The notes below the pieces were generated by a model. That model saw only the letters and a program-made list of their open reading frames with translations. It was not told where the DNA came from and made no database searches. From Desulfobacula sp. (GTDB lineage Bacteria > Desulfobacterota > Desulfobacteria > Desulfobacterales > Desulfobacteraceae), in the NCBI RefSeq assembly GCF_021107415.1, contig NZ_JAIOSW010000160.1, forward strand, positions 1-13,470: a stretch of DNA of 13,470 nucleotides. The letters run 5' to 3'. The translations under genes were made by a program, and so were the position numbers. Positions within the stretch are counted from its first letter, which is position 1; each line of letters starts with the position of its first letter. This document shows, in pieces, positions 1 through 7,593 of this stretch.

Positions 1-897
1 ACCTCATTATATGCACCGGTTAAAGGTTCGGATAAAAAAGGTATTACTGATTTTAAGACATTTGTCGGAACAGATAAAATAAAAAGTATAGCACAAGAAG
101 GTGGAGAGAAAACCGCCATAATTGTCGGGGGGGGATTTATCGGTGTTGAAATCGCATTATCCCTTGCGAAGATTGGAATTAAATCTTCCGTACTTAATAG
201 AAGGGGTTGGATAATGCCCCGCCTGATAGATACGGAAACGGCTGAATATGTTGAAAATGATCTTCGAGCCCGGGGTGTTGATGTAATGTTAAATACAGAG
301 GGGAAAGAATTTATTGGAAAAGAAGTTGTTGAAGGTCTTTTAACCACGGATGGCAGAAAATTGAAAGCTGATATTTACATAGCGGCAACAGGTGTTAAAC
401 CCAGCATTGATTTTATTAAAGACACTGATATTGAATATGACACAGGAATTATTGTAAATGAATACCTCCAGACAAAATATCCGTATATCTATGCATGTGG
501 GGATGTTGCAGAAACCATTGAGCTTGTTTCCGGAGAAAGGAAAATTCATGGTTTATTTCCCGTTGCGGTAAATCATGCACAGACGGTCGCACATAATATT
601 CTGGGTATGAAAAGGAAATATGAAAAACAGGCAAATATGAATTCTTTAAAAAAATTGAGTTTCAAACTCATAGTGGTTGGAAAACTTAAAGGAGAAGAAG
701 TTAAATATAAAACCAAAGATGTTTTGCGCAAAATATATTTAAAAGATGATAAAATAATGGGGTTTGTGTTATTAGGGGATATTTCGAATGCAGGCGTTTA
801 TTTATCCCTTTTTACTAAAAGAGTTAACGTTTCAAAATTTAAAGATGAACTTTTATCAAAATACTTTTATCCTGGAATCTTAATGACTCAAAATTAA
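1..897 (+). CDS. FAD-dependent NAD(P)H oxidoreductase (pyridine nucleotide-disulfide reductase family), 5'-truncated
   Basis: The reading frame is open from base 1, so the start lies outside the window; 298 codons are present. The visible part begins in the first FAD domain. It then has the NAD(P)H-binding Rossmann motif GGGFIGVE (about residues 43-50 of the fragment), followed by the second FAD segment with ATGVKPSIDF and the FAD-contacting YIYACGDVAE. The C-terminal tail contains a GDISNAGVYLSLF stretch like the C-terminal domain of NADH-rubredoxin reductases and the N-terminal part of nitrite reductase NirB. The expected role is flavin-mediated electron transfer from NAD(P)H to a small redox protein, oxygen or a disulfide in the cytoplasm; the acceptor cannot be told from this fragment. 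It is followed by a 114-bp gap before the helicase gene. The family call is firm, the substrate is open. Confidence 0.88.
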   Translation, partial: TSLYAPVKGSDKKGITDFKTFVGTDKIKSIAQEGGEKTAIIVGGGFIGVEIALSLAKIGIKSSVLNRRGWIMPRLIDTETAEYVENDLRARGVDVMLNTEGKEFIGKEVVEGLLTTDGRKLKADIYIAATGVKPSIDFIKDTDIEYDTGIIVNEYLQTKYPYIYACGDVAETIELVSGERKIHGLFPVAVNHAQTVAHNILGMKRKYEKQANMNSLKKLSFKLIVVGKLKGEEVKYKTKDVLRKIYLKDDKIMGFVLLGDISNAGVYLSLFTKRVNVSKFKDELLSKYFYPGILMTQN

Positions 898-1011
898 GGA
901 ACTTGTAAAAATTTTGATTTCCCCTTTCCTGCAAGATAAGATAGGCGGTTGCTTTTTAAAGGATTCACCTGTATTTTAGGGCTTTAACCGTTAAAAGGCC
1001 AAAAAGATTTC

Positions 1012-2250
1012 ATGAAATTTGACACATACCATATATCATCCGCTATCAAAAAGAATTTGTCGGGACTTGGATTTAAACGTCCCACAGACATCCAGTATAA
1101 GGCTATTCCTTCCATTATGAAGGGAGAGGATGTACTTGCCATTGCCCAGACCGGTACAGGGAAAACAGCCGCATTTGCCATTCCCATAATTGATAAGATC
1201 CACAGGGCAAAGAGTTCAAAACGATCACAGGGAATCAAATGTATTATCCTGGTCCCCACAAGGGAACTGGCCTCTCAAATCGGATCCGTATTTGATGATT
1301 TTTCAAAACACACCAAGGTAAAGATATTTGCAGTTTATGGAGGGGTTGAACAGGACCCCCAGATCAAAAAGCTTGCCAATGGAATTGATGTGCTTGTGGC
1401 AACTCCCGGACGGATGTTTGATCTGATCAGCCAGGGGGCCATCAGCCTGAAACAGGTGGATATTCTTGTTCTTGATGAAGCTGACCAGATGCTGGATCTT
1501 GGATTTATCAATGATATCAAATCAATAAAAAGAAAGCTTTTTAAAAAACATCAAACCCTTTTCTTTTCCGCAACAATTAATAAACAGATTAAAAAGCTTG
1601 CCTTTTCCCAGGTGAAATCTTCTGCTATAAGGATTCAAATTTCTCCGGAAGATCCGGTTTCTAAAAACGTATCCCATTTTGTCATGTTTGTTGAAATGGA
1701 TGATAAACGTTTTTTTTTACGAAGATTTATCAGTGACAATCCGGAAGCAAGGATCATTGTTTTTGTCAGAACAAGGGTTAGGGCGGAACGGGTGGCAAAA
1801 GCCCTTGAAAGGGGTGATATAAAGGCTTCAACCCTTCATGGAGAAAAAGATCAAAAGGAGAGGACAGAAGTGATGTCCCTTTTTAAACAGGGCAAAATAA
1901 ATATTATGATTGCCACAGATGTCAGTGCCAGGGGCATCGATATTCCCAATGTTCACTATGTTATTAACTATGATCTTCCGGAAAAGAGTGAAAATTATGT
2001 CCACAGGGTGGGACGAACGGGCAGAGGGGTTCAAAAAGGGATTGCCATCTCCTTTTGCAGCAAGGAAGAAAAAGAACGCCTTGAAGATATCCAGCAGTTT
2101 TTAAATAAAAAGATTCAAACCATACCTGTCAGCAAAAAAGAGTATACCTATACCCTTTCTTTATCTAATGAGATCCAAAGCATTCAGGAATTAATCCAGG
2201 AGCAGGAAGATTGGGAAAAAAGGAAGAAAAAGCGAAAGAAGAAAAAATAA
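1012..2250 (+). CDS. DEAD-box ATP-dependent RNA helicase (RhlE-like)
   Basis: This 412-residue protein carries the full DEAD-box set in order: Q motif (GFKRPTDIQ, about 20-28), Walker A AQTGTGKT (45-52), PTRELA, TPGR, DEAD (155-158), SAT (186-188), ARGID and HRVGRTGR (331-338). It unwinds short RNA duplexes using ATP, typically in ribosome assembly, RNA decay or cold adaptation. The length and the short, very basic C-terminal tail (EKRKKKRKKKK) fit the RhlE group rather than the longer CsdA/DeaD type, but the subgroup is inferred. The ATG at 1012 lies the usual distance before the Q motif. The ribosome-binding site is poor (AAAAGG about 12-16 bases upstream). The gene ends 18 bp from the convergent Yip1-like gene and no terminator hairpin is visible between them. 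Confidence 0.95.
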   Translation: MKFDTYHISSAIKKNLSGLGFKRPTDIQYKAIPSIMKGEDVLAIAQTGTGKTAAFAIPIIDKIHRAKSSKRSQGIKCIILVPTRELASQIGSVFDDFSKHTKVKIFAVYGGVEQDPQIKKLANGIDVLVATPGRMFDLISQGAISLKQVDILVLDEADQMLDLGFINDIKSIKRKLFKKHQTLFFSATINKQIKKLAFSQVKSSAIRIQISPEDPVSKNVSHFVMFVEMDDKRFFLRRFISDNPEARIIVFVRTRVRAERVAKALERGDIKASTLHGEKDQKERTEVMSLFKQGKINIMIATDVSARGIDIPNVHYVINYDLPEKSENYVHRVGRTGRGVQKGIAISFCSKEEKERLEDIQQFLNKKIQTIPVSKKEYTYTLSLSNEIQSIQELIQEQEDWEKRKKKRKKKK

Positions 2251-2268
2251 TCCGCTGAAAATATTGAC

Positions 2269-2817
2269 TTATACCCACAGATATAAAAAGCACCCGATAT
2301 AGATGATAGTAACAGATGTGGCAATGAACATCTTGACCCGGGATAGTTGAAAGGTCTCCTTAATTAACAGCACATTCACAGCAAAACCATATAAAGAAAA
2401 GCAAATAGCCAGACCAGCCATCAAAGGCATCTGCCCACCGGTTTGAAGGGCCGCTATAAAGGGTGCCAACGGCCACAGAGAAATAGATGCAGCACCCATA
2501 TTAAAGTATGACAGTATAAAATTTGCTTTTCCGCCGATGGCTTTTAAAAAAACCCAGAAAAAGAGTGATGCACTGGCATGCATTAAAAACGCTATGGGAA
2601 TGCCTGCGATAATGATTTTTAAGGCATTAAAAGAAGAAGCATCAAACCCTTTTTCAACTAAAAGGATCTTGCTGAAAAAAAAGGCGGAAAATCCATAAAT
2701 TAATCCCAGAATGACCACATTAATGATGGCAAAATATTGCAGCTGTTTCAGGCTCAATTTTTTAACAGGGGCAATATCAAATTGAAGAAGCCGGATCATG
2801 GAGTTAAAATAGTTCAT
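2269..2817 (-). CDS. Yip1-family integral membrane protein
   Basis: This 182-residue, strongly hydrophobic protein has about five predicted membrane segments (roughly residues 28-52, 66-90, 100-120, 126-150 and 158-181) and a short N-terminal cytoplasmic stretch. The N-terminus FNSMIRLLQFDIAPVKKL and the helix pattern resemble Yip1-domain proteins; this rests on overall appearance, as the family has no catalytic motif. Function is unknown. The ATG at 2817 has an AAGGA ribosome-binding site about 10 bases upstream. It follows the symporter gene on the same strand after 95 bp, with a strong stem-loop in the gap, so it may be the last and separately controlled gene of that transcription unit. 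Confidence 0.6.
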   Translation of the reverse strand: MNYFNSMIRLLQFDIAPVKKLSLKQLQYFAIINVVILGLIYGFSAFFFSKILLVEKGFDASSFNALKIIIAGIPIAFLMHASASLFFWVFLKAIGGKANFILSYFNMGAASISLWPLAPFIAALQTGGQMPLMAGLAICFSLYGFAVNVLLIKETFQLSRVKMFIATSVTIIYIGCFLYLWV

Positions 2818-2837
2818 TTGGGATTCCTTTTTGTTGT

Positions 2838-2873
2838 GCAGCCCCCTGGAAATTTTTGGATCCAGGGGACTGC
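2838..2873 (-). repeat. Intercistronic stem-loop between symporter and Yip1-like gene
   Basis: The arms 2838-2850 (plus strand GCAGCCCCCTGGA) and 2861-2873 (TCCAGGGGACTGC) are complementary at 12 of 13 positions around a 10-base loop. It lies 39 bases after the symporter stop on the minus strand. No run of T follows the stem on either strand, so a simple intrinsic terminator is unlikely. A 3'-end stabilising or RNA-processing hairpin, or a partial terminator, fits better. Confidence 0.6.
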
Positions 2874-2912
2874 GGTCAGGCTGAACTCAGGAGGAGAACG
2901 CCTTTTAAAGTG

Positions 2913-4550
2913 TTAACTCCAGGGTTGAAGACCCCAGAAAAATATAGCGATACAGACAGCAGATATAATCAAGGGCCAGGTAATACCGTTGTACCTGGTT
3001 TCTTCATAATCTGTTCCCCAGCCATGGATTCTGTCAATTACCTTTTTGTCTGCCAATGTGGGAGCAAAGGCTTTGAACATGGACATTCTGTTAAAGACAA
3101 TGGACAGGATGATAAACATGGCAAAACTCAATGGTATGGTGACCATTCCACCGGACATGCCAAGTGCTGCTACAAGGCCGCTACCCACACAAATAGAGGG
3201 GATGACATGGGGAGAGATCAGAATAAATAGAAAACCGCAGAATAGTGAAGTAACGATTAAAGCAAGCTTATTGGCTTCTTTCCACCACACACCCAGTAAA
3301 ATGGCCGGAGTGGCAGTAGTCGCAAGGAGCCCGAATGCCCAGAGGATACTGGTCACCAAAAATTTTGGCGGGCTGAAAGCCATGAGAATGGCGGCGGCTC
3401 CACCCATGAGAAGGGCAGCATAACCCCACTTCATTTTTTTGGAAGTTTCCATATCAGGGGCAATGATTCCCAAAAGGTCTGATCCCACAAGTCCTGCAAT
3501 GGCCATAAGGTTGCCACCGATTGTGGAAAGTCCTGCAGCCACCGCACCTCCCATAACAAAGGCGGCAACAAGGGTTGGGTTATAAAATACATTGAGAATC
3601 AAGAGGGTCTGGTCAGCTTTTTCAATTATCCTGCCTGTGGTGGCGGTAAAGTAGTTTCCTGCAAATCCGACCACATAGGTTCCTGAGAAAAGAAGGCCCA
3701 GAAAGAGGGCAAACCATACAACTGCCCAGCGGGCACTCTTTACAGATGAAGAGGTAAATACTTTCATGGCCAGATGGGGTAATGCAATGGGGCCTAAGGT
3801 AAACGCGGGAATCAGAGCAAAATACCATCTATAATCATATTTCATATCAAAAAATGTGGGGATATTTTTAAGCATATCCGGAACCATATCACCGTACGCT
3901 AATGGTGGAAACCACCATCCGGATGATCCCATGATTTTCATGATGGCACCCATGGGAACAATCATGGCAATGGTCATGACAACCATCTGGAAGGCTGCAT
4001 TATAGGTGGCTCCGTACATACCGCCGATGGTGATAAATCCGACAGTTGCAACTCCTGCAACAATGATGGCAGTGTTATACGGTACGCCAAAGAGGAGTTC
4101 GAATGCACGCCCAAGACCAATCATCTGCCCCAGTGCATACATGATCATGATAAGGATCATCCAGCAGACAATAACGATCGTGGAGGGTTTCCCATATCGT
4201 TGTCTGATAAAGGTTGCGGGAGTAAAGGCCTTCATCCGCCTTAAACTGGTCCCGTATAAAAGGGTGAGCAGAGGAATGGAAATGGCCCATTGAATCCAGA
4301 GATAGACAAAAGGCACCTGGAGTTTTAAAATAAGAGCAATAACCCCTAAAAAGGTTGCAAGGCTAGCCCAGGTGGCTGCCATTCCAAGACCGTTGGTAAC
4401 TGGTCCGATGGAAAATCCTGCTGCGTAAAAATCTGCATCGGAAGTGGTTTTACGGCTGGCCATATAACCCACACCGTAGAAAATAACAAAAAGGATAAAA
4501 ACAATACCAATTCCTATCCATACATTACTTAACGCATATTCAGCCGGCAT
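2913..4550 (-). CDS. Sodium:solute symporter, ActP-like (monocarboxylate uptake)
   Basis: This 545-residue protein has about 13 hydrophobic segments and the features of the SSS family. There is an N-terminal membrane helix followed by the loop MASRKTTSDADFYAAG (SSS proteins typically have DFYxAG here), and an LPHLAMKVFT segment that matches the LPH(I/L)xxRFFT region of acetate permease ActP. The length is close to ActP (about 549). It should bring a short carboxylate into the cell with sodium across the inner membrane. Genes upstream on the same strand encode an acyl-CoA synthetase and a small membrane protein, the same order as acs-yjcH-actP of E. coli, which supports a short-chain monocarboxylate substrate (inference). 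The start at 4550 has a strong AAGGAGG site 7 bases upstream; the preceding gene's stop codon overlaps that site, so translation is probably coupled. Confidence 0.9.
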   Translation of the reverse strand: MPAEYALSNVWIGIGIVFILFVIFYGVGYMASRKTTSDADFYAAGFSIGPVTNGLGMAATWASLATFLGVIALILKLQVPFVYLWIQWAISIPLLTLLYGTSLRRMKAFTPATFIRQRYGKPSTIVIVCWMILIMIMYALGQMIGLGRAFELLFGVPYNTAIIVAGVATVGFITIGGMYGATYNAAFQMVVMTIAMIVPMGAIMKIMGSSGWWFPPLAYGDMVPDMLKNIPTFFDMKYDYRWYFALIPAFTLGPIALPHLAMKVFTSSSVKSARWAVVWFALFLGLLFSGTYVVGFAGNYFTATTGRIIEKADQTLLILNVFYNPTLVAAFVMGGAVAAGLSTIGGNLMAIAGLVGSDLLGIIAPDMETSKKMKWGYAALLMGGAAAILMAFSPPKFLVTSILWAFGLLATTATPAILLGVWWKEANKLALIVTSLFCGFLFILISPHVIPSICVGSGLVAALGMSGGMVTIPLSFAMFIILSIVFNRMSMFKAFAPTLADKKVIDRIHGWGTDYEETRYNGITWPLIISAVCIAIFFWGLQPWS

Positions 4551-4562
4551 ATTATGGCCTCC

Positions 4563-4850
4563 TTATATATCAGTTTTTTCGGTTTCAGTGACAGGTGGAA
4601 GGGAATCGACATACTCTTCCATTTCGTCATCAAATTTATTACACATGATGGTCATGGCCAGACAGACTGCCGCAACCCCAAACCATCCCAACAGTATAGG
4701 AATAATATATTGAGTTGGAAATCCCCATAATGTGCCTTGCTGCAGACTTGGAAAAAGAACAAAAATTGATGCTGAGTGGCCCACCAAAAGCAGTAGAACA
4801 GAAAATACAATGGTGAGTGTAATTTCTTTTTTGTAGAGTTTTTCTTTCAT
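4563..4850 (-). CDS. Small two-helix membrane subunit paired with the symporter (DUF4212/YjcH-like)
   Basis: This is a 95-residue protein with two membrane helices (about residues 10-33 and 48-70) separated by a loop ending in WGFPTQYI, and an acidic C-terminal tail (DDEMEEYVDSLPP). Small proteins of this shape (DUF4212, DUF485/YjcH) are encoded directly before SSS symporters and are thought to be accessory subunits. Only 12 bp separate it from the symporter start, and its stop overlaps the symporter's ribosome-binding site. Its own ATG has an AAGGAAG site. The call rests on topology, the GFP/GIP loop and position. Which of the two related families it belongs to is uncertain. Confidence 0.8.
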   Translation of the reverse strand: MKEKLYKKEITLTIVFSVLLLLVGHSASIFVLFPSLQQGTLWGFPTQYIIPILLGWFGVAAVCLAMTIMCNKFDDEMEEYVDSLPPVTETEKTDI

Positions 4851-4887
4851 GGCAAAACTTCCTTATTTAATAGATATGATATTTGAT

Positions 4888-4951
4888 TTTTGCCGGTAGC
4901 CGGCCCCCAAAAAATAAAATTGGGTAAATTCGGTACCGGGTGCCGGCAAAA
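4888..4951 (-). repeat. Long-armed intercistronic hairpin between ligase and small-subunit genes
   Basis: The arms 4888-4903 (TTTTGCCGGTAGCCGG) and 4936-4951 (CCGGGTGCCGGCAAAA) pair over 16 positions with one G-U pair and one mismatch. The 32-base loop holds a second small stem, CCCAA (4906-4910) with TTGGG (4920-4924). The element lies 36 bases beyond the ligase stop and about 37 bases before the small-subunit start. There is no T run after the stem on the minus strand, so it looks more like a processing or mRNA-stability element, or an attenuator, than a standard terminator. Confidence 0.6.
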
Positions 4952-4987
4952 TTAGCCTTTTATAATTATTTTGGCTGCACCAATGGT

Positions 4988-6613
4988 TTATCTGCCCCAC
5001 TCAGCGTCTCTCAGGTCAATTCGTCGTATCTTGCCGCTGATGGTTTTAGGCAATTCTTCTACAAAGTCTATCTTCCTTGGATATTTATAGGGTGCGGTGG
5101 CCTTTTTGACATAATCCTGTATTTCTTTAACCAGGTCGTCACTGGGCTTATAATTTGGAACGAGAACAACAAAGGCTTTAACCACTTCACCACGGGTTTC
5201 ATCCGGACTTGAAACAACCGCTGATTCTGCAACAGCCGGATGCTCGATCAGGGCGCTTTCCACTTCAAATGGCCCGATTCTATAGCCGGAAGACAAGATA
5301 ACATCATCCGATCTTCCCACAAACCAGAAGTATCCGTCTTCGTCTCTATAGGCTTTATCTCCTGTGAGATACCAGCCCGGAATAAATGCAGATGCTGTTC
5401 TGTCGGGTTCTTTCCAGTATTCTTTAAAGAGCCCGACCGGTTTTTCAGGTTCAATCCTTATAGCTATATCACCCTCTTCGTTTGGTTTAAGGATGTTGCC
5501 CTGATCATCAATCACATGCAGATCAATACCAGGAGTGGCTTTTCCCATGGAACCGAAACGCGGTTCAATGCAGGGGAAACTTCCGGCAAGAAGAACCGTT
5601 TCAGTCTGGCCGTAACCGTCTCTGATAATACATCCTGTTGCTTTTTCCCAGACATCAATGATTTCCGGGTTTAATGGTTCTCCTGCACCAACACAATGTC
5701 GAAGTGCGGGGAATTTGTACTGGGACAGATCCTGCAATACTAACATTCTGTAGATAGTGGGCGCACCGCACATGGTAGTGACCGGATATTTAGCCAGTAA
5801 ATCAAGGGTGACTTCTGGATCAAACCGGTCTGTATGATGTATAAACTGGGCAGCCCCCTGATTCCATGGCCCAAAATAGCTTGACCAGGCGGCTTTTGCC
5901 CAGCCTGTATCAGATATATTCCAGTGCATGTCTTCAGGTTTCAGATCCAGCCAGTATTTTCCGGTTACCTGGTGTCCGATTCCATAGGAATGGGCATGTA
6001 ATGCCATTTTGGGAAATCCTGTTGTGCCGGATGTAAAATAAACCAGGCAATTGTCTTCAGCTTTCGTTTTAGCTGTTTCAAACTCATCAGATGCATCTTT
6101 CATGGCATCGTCAAAAAAGACCCATCCGTCTTTGGCAGCTGTAATAACAATTTTTGATTTAATGGTGTCACATTTATCTGCTACCTCATCAAAAATTGCT
6201 GCAATCTCAGGATTGGTAATGATACAGGCAGCTTCGGATTTAGTGGCACGAAACTCCAGATCTTTTGAGGTGAGCTGTGTGGTTCCAGGAGATATCATGG
6301 CACCGCAGCGGATACAGGCTGTGAAAATGATCCACCATTCAATGTTTCGTGGAAGAACCACAATGACGACATCGCCCTGCCCAATGCCCTGGGCTTTTAA
6401 AACATTGGCAAGTTTTTTTGAGGCAACACTGAGATCATTGAAGGTTGTTCTTATCTCCGTTCCATTGTCATCCACCCAGAGCATGGCAAGCTTTTCTTTA
6501 TCCTGAGCCCATTTGTCAATGACTTCACCGGCAAAATTGTAATATTCCGGGACTTCCCATTTGAATTCTTCATACTCTTTGTCATAGTCAGTCATATTTG
6601 GTTGTATTGTCAT
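4988..6613 (-). CDS. AMP-forming acyl-CoA synthetase (medium-chain/ACSM-like, ANL superfamily)
   Basis: This 541-residue enzyme should activate a carboxylate with ATP and CoA to acyl-CoA, AMP and pyrophosphate in the cytoplasm. Motifs are in order: P-loop-like A3 YFTSGTTGFPK (from residue 192), DGYGQTET (A5), WYLTGDKAYRDEDGYFWFVGR (A7/A8 region), SSGYRIGPFEVE, and the C-terminal ELPKTISGKIRR with catalytic Lys528. The sequence resembles ACSM-type ligases rather than the longer (about 650 aa) acetyl-CoA synthetase Acs. Short or medium straight-chain, branched or aromatic acids are all possible substrates. The downstream transporter genes suggest that it activates an imported acid. The ATG at 6613 follows an AAGG-type site at about 10 bases; a second ATG at 6595 is possible but lacks a better site. 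The leader upstream is 214 bp and contains repeats and an orphan Shine-Dalgarno sequence. Confidence 0.92.
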   Translation of the reverse strand: MTIQPNMTDYDKEYEEFKWEVPEYYNFAGEVIDKWAQDKEKLAMLWVDDNGTEIRTTFNDLSVASKKLANVLKAQGIGQGDVVIVVLPRNIEWWIIFTACIRCGAMISPGTTQLTSKDLEFRATKSEAACIITNPEIAAIFDEVADKCDTIKSKIVITAAKDGWVFFDDAMKDASDEFETAKTKAEDNCLVYFTSGTTGFPKMALHAHSYGIGHQVTGKYWLDLKPEDMHWNISDTGWAKAAWSSYFGPWNQGAAQFIHHTDRFDPEVTLDLLAKYPVTTMCGAPTIYRMLVLQDLSQYKFPALRHCVGAGEPLNPEIIDVWEKATGCIIRDGYGQTETVLLAGSFPCIEPRFGSMGKATPGIDLHVIDDQGNILKPNEEGDIAIRIEPEKPVGLFKEYWKEPDRTASAFIPGWYLTGDKAYRDEDGYFWFVGRSDDVILSSGYRIGPFEVESALIEHPAVAESAVVSSPDETRGEVVKAFVVLVPNYKPSDDLVKEIQDYVKKATAPYKYPRKIDFVEELPKTISGKIRRIDLRDAEWGR

Positions 6614-6687
6614 ATGTCTTACCTTTTTCCTTTGAAGTAGAGTTGATGGTTGGCTTCGTTAAATATTAAAAATCAGTTAAAAATTTT

Positions 6688-6698
6688 TCACCTCCTTA
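6688..6698 (-). promoter_or_regulatory. Perfect Shine-Dalgarno sequence without a canonical start codon in the ligase leader
   Basis: The minus strand reads TAAGGAGGTGA, the full complement of the 16S rRNA 3' end, about 75 bases upstream of the ligase ATG. No ATG, GTG or TTG lies within the usual 5-12 bases downstream. Only a non-standard ATT (6684-6682), followed by two codons and TGA, is correctly spaced. It could be a ribosome standby site, a remnant of a lost gene start, or chance. Confidence 0.4.
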
Positions 6699-6756
6699 CA
6701 ATATGGTGTATTAAAGGAAGACGAATTAAACAATCGGTAGAAACCGGATTTTGAAT

Positions 6757-6773
6757 GTAGGTGATTTTGTAGG
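6757..6773. promoter_or_regulatory. Repeated GTAGG motifs upstream of the ligase, possible regulator sites
   Basis: GTAGG occurs at 6757-6761 and 6769-6773 (12 bp apart, both with a T or TT before and an AT-rich flank) and again at 6801-6805. The inverted CCTAC is at 6813-6817 in the adjacent hairpin. The cluster lies about 145-205 bp upstream of the ligase start and just beyond the response-regulator gene. Binding by that regulator is a guess from position. Confidence 0.25.
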
Positions 6774-6797
6774 ATATGTGGTTAAAAGCAGTATGGT

Positions 6798-6820
6798 CTT
6801 GTAGGTTTCAGACCTACAAG
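6798..6820 (-). terminator. Hairpin after the response-regulator gene (probable operon end)
   Basis: CTTGTAGGT (6798-6806) and ACCTACAAG (6812-6820) form a perfect 9-bp stem with a 5-base loop. It starts 7 bases after the stop of the response regulator on the minus strand. The T tract after the stem is poor (GACCATACTGCTTTT), so termination may be partial. The stem could also serve as an operator because it contains the GTAGG motif found twice nearby. Confidence 0.55.
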
Positions 6821-6827
6821 GGTAAAA

Positions 6828-7499
6828 TTAATCAGGCTGGGTGGTAATCTGACCGGTCTTTTCAAAATGCACGGCAGATCTAATCAGTTCATTGGCATGT
6901 TTTAAGTTAAGTTTATTTTTTATTCTTTCCCGATAGGTACCTATGGTTTTAATGCTTAAAAAGAGTCTTTCTGCGATATCCCTGGAAGAAAACCCCCTGC
7001 CGATCATTTTAAAGACCTGCAATTCTCTGTCTGTCAACCGGTCAATGGGTGTTTTCTTTTTGGCTTCCGGCGTGTCGGAAAAATTGGAAAGAATATGTTC
7101 TTTAACGTTTTCGTTAAGATAGATTTTTCCTTCAAGAACATGATGAATGGCTGAGACGACAGACTCCATGGCTTCCTGTTTCATGATATAGCCTCTGGCA
7201 CCGGCATGCAAAGCCCGTTCAGCATATAAATATTCATCATGCATGGACAACATTAGAACAGGAATATTTTTGTGATATTTCTTGACATACTTTACAAGAT
7301 CAATACCGTCAGATTTTTTTAAGGTGATGTCTGCAATGATGAGATCAGGTTTTAAGGTTTCTATTTCCTTAATGGCAGGCTCCACATCTTTTGAATCACC
7401 AAAAGCGATAAAATCGTTTTCCTGGTTGATCAGCTCGGCAAGTCCCAGTCGGAAAATGGGATGATCTTCAACCAGCAATATTTTCTTTTTATTTGGCAT
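6828..7499 (-). CDS. LuxR/NarL-family response regulator
   Basis: This 223-residue protein has a receiver domain (about 5-120) with acidic pocket Glu11-Asp12, phosphoacceptor Asp57 (LIIADITL), switch Ser85 (LMLSMHDE) and conserved Lys107 (GYIMK). A LuxR-type helix-turn-helix follows (about 148-212; LTDRELQVFKMIGRG, then SIKTIGTYRERIKNKL). Phosphorylation by the kinase encoded just upstream should promote dimerisation and DNA binding. The gap to the kinase stop is 94 bp and the ribosome-binding site is weak (GAAGATGA), so output may be kept below that of the kinase or depend on read-through. The nearest target downstream on the same strand is the acyl-CoA synthetase operon. NarL-type regulators are known to control acs-type genes in other bacteria, so control of that operon is a reasonable inference. 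Confidence 0.95.
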   Translation of the reverse strand: MPNKKKILLVEDHPIFRLGLAELINQENDFIAFGDSKDVEPAIKEIETLKPDLIIADITLKKSDGIDLVKYVKKYHKNIPVLMLSMHDEYLYAERALHAGARGYIMKQEAMESVVSAIHHVLEGKIYLNENVKEHILSNFSDTPEAKKKTPIDRLTDRELQVFKMIGRGFSSRDIAERLFLSIKTIGTYRERIKNKLNLKHANELIRSAVHFEKTGQITTQPD

Positions 7500-7593
7500 A
7501 AATCATCTTCATCATGTTCAATGTTGGCTGAAAATAGCATTTTTAAAAGGTTCATGCAATGATTAACCACGATTGATTAACCTGACTCCGAGC

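Noticed and set aside
920..960. GCAA...TTGC followed by TTTTT after the oxidoreductase stop, possible terminator
   Set aside because: The stem is only 4 bp with a loop of about 14 bases, too weak to call.
979..1000. GGCTTTAA...TTAAAAGGCC pairing over the helicase ribosome-binding site, possible cold-responsive leader
   Set aside because: Needs bulges, is AT-rich and short; no cold-shock box seen.
2856..3423. Long open frames on the plus strand opposite the symporter gene, and similar antisense frames opposite the ligase, kinase and activator
   Set aside because: They lie antisense to well-supported genes and have no family features or convincing ribosome-binding sites.
4954..4976. AGCC...GGCT inverted repeat after the ligase stop
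   Set aside because: Four-bp stem with a 15-base AT loop; not stable.
7560..7582. Direct repeat TGATTAACC twice at 14-bp spacing between kinase and response regulator
   Set aside because: Short, AT-rich and inside a transcribed gap; no supporting context for a regulatory role.
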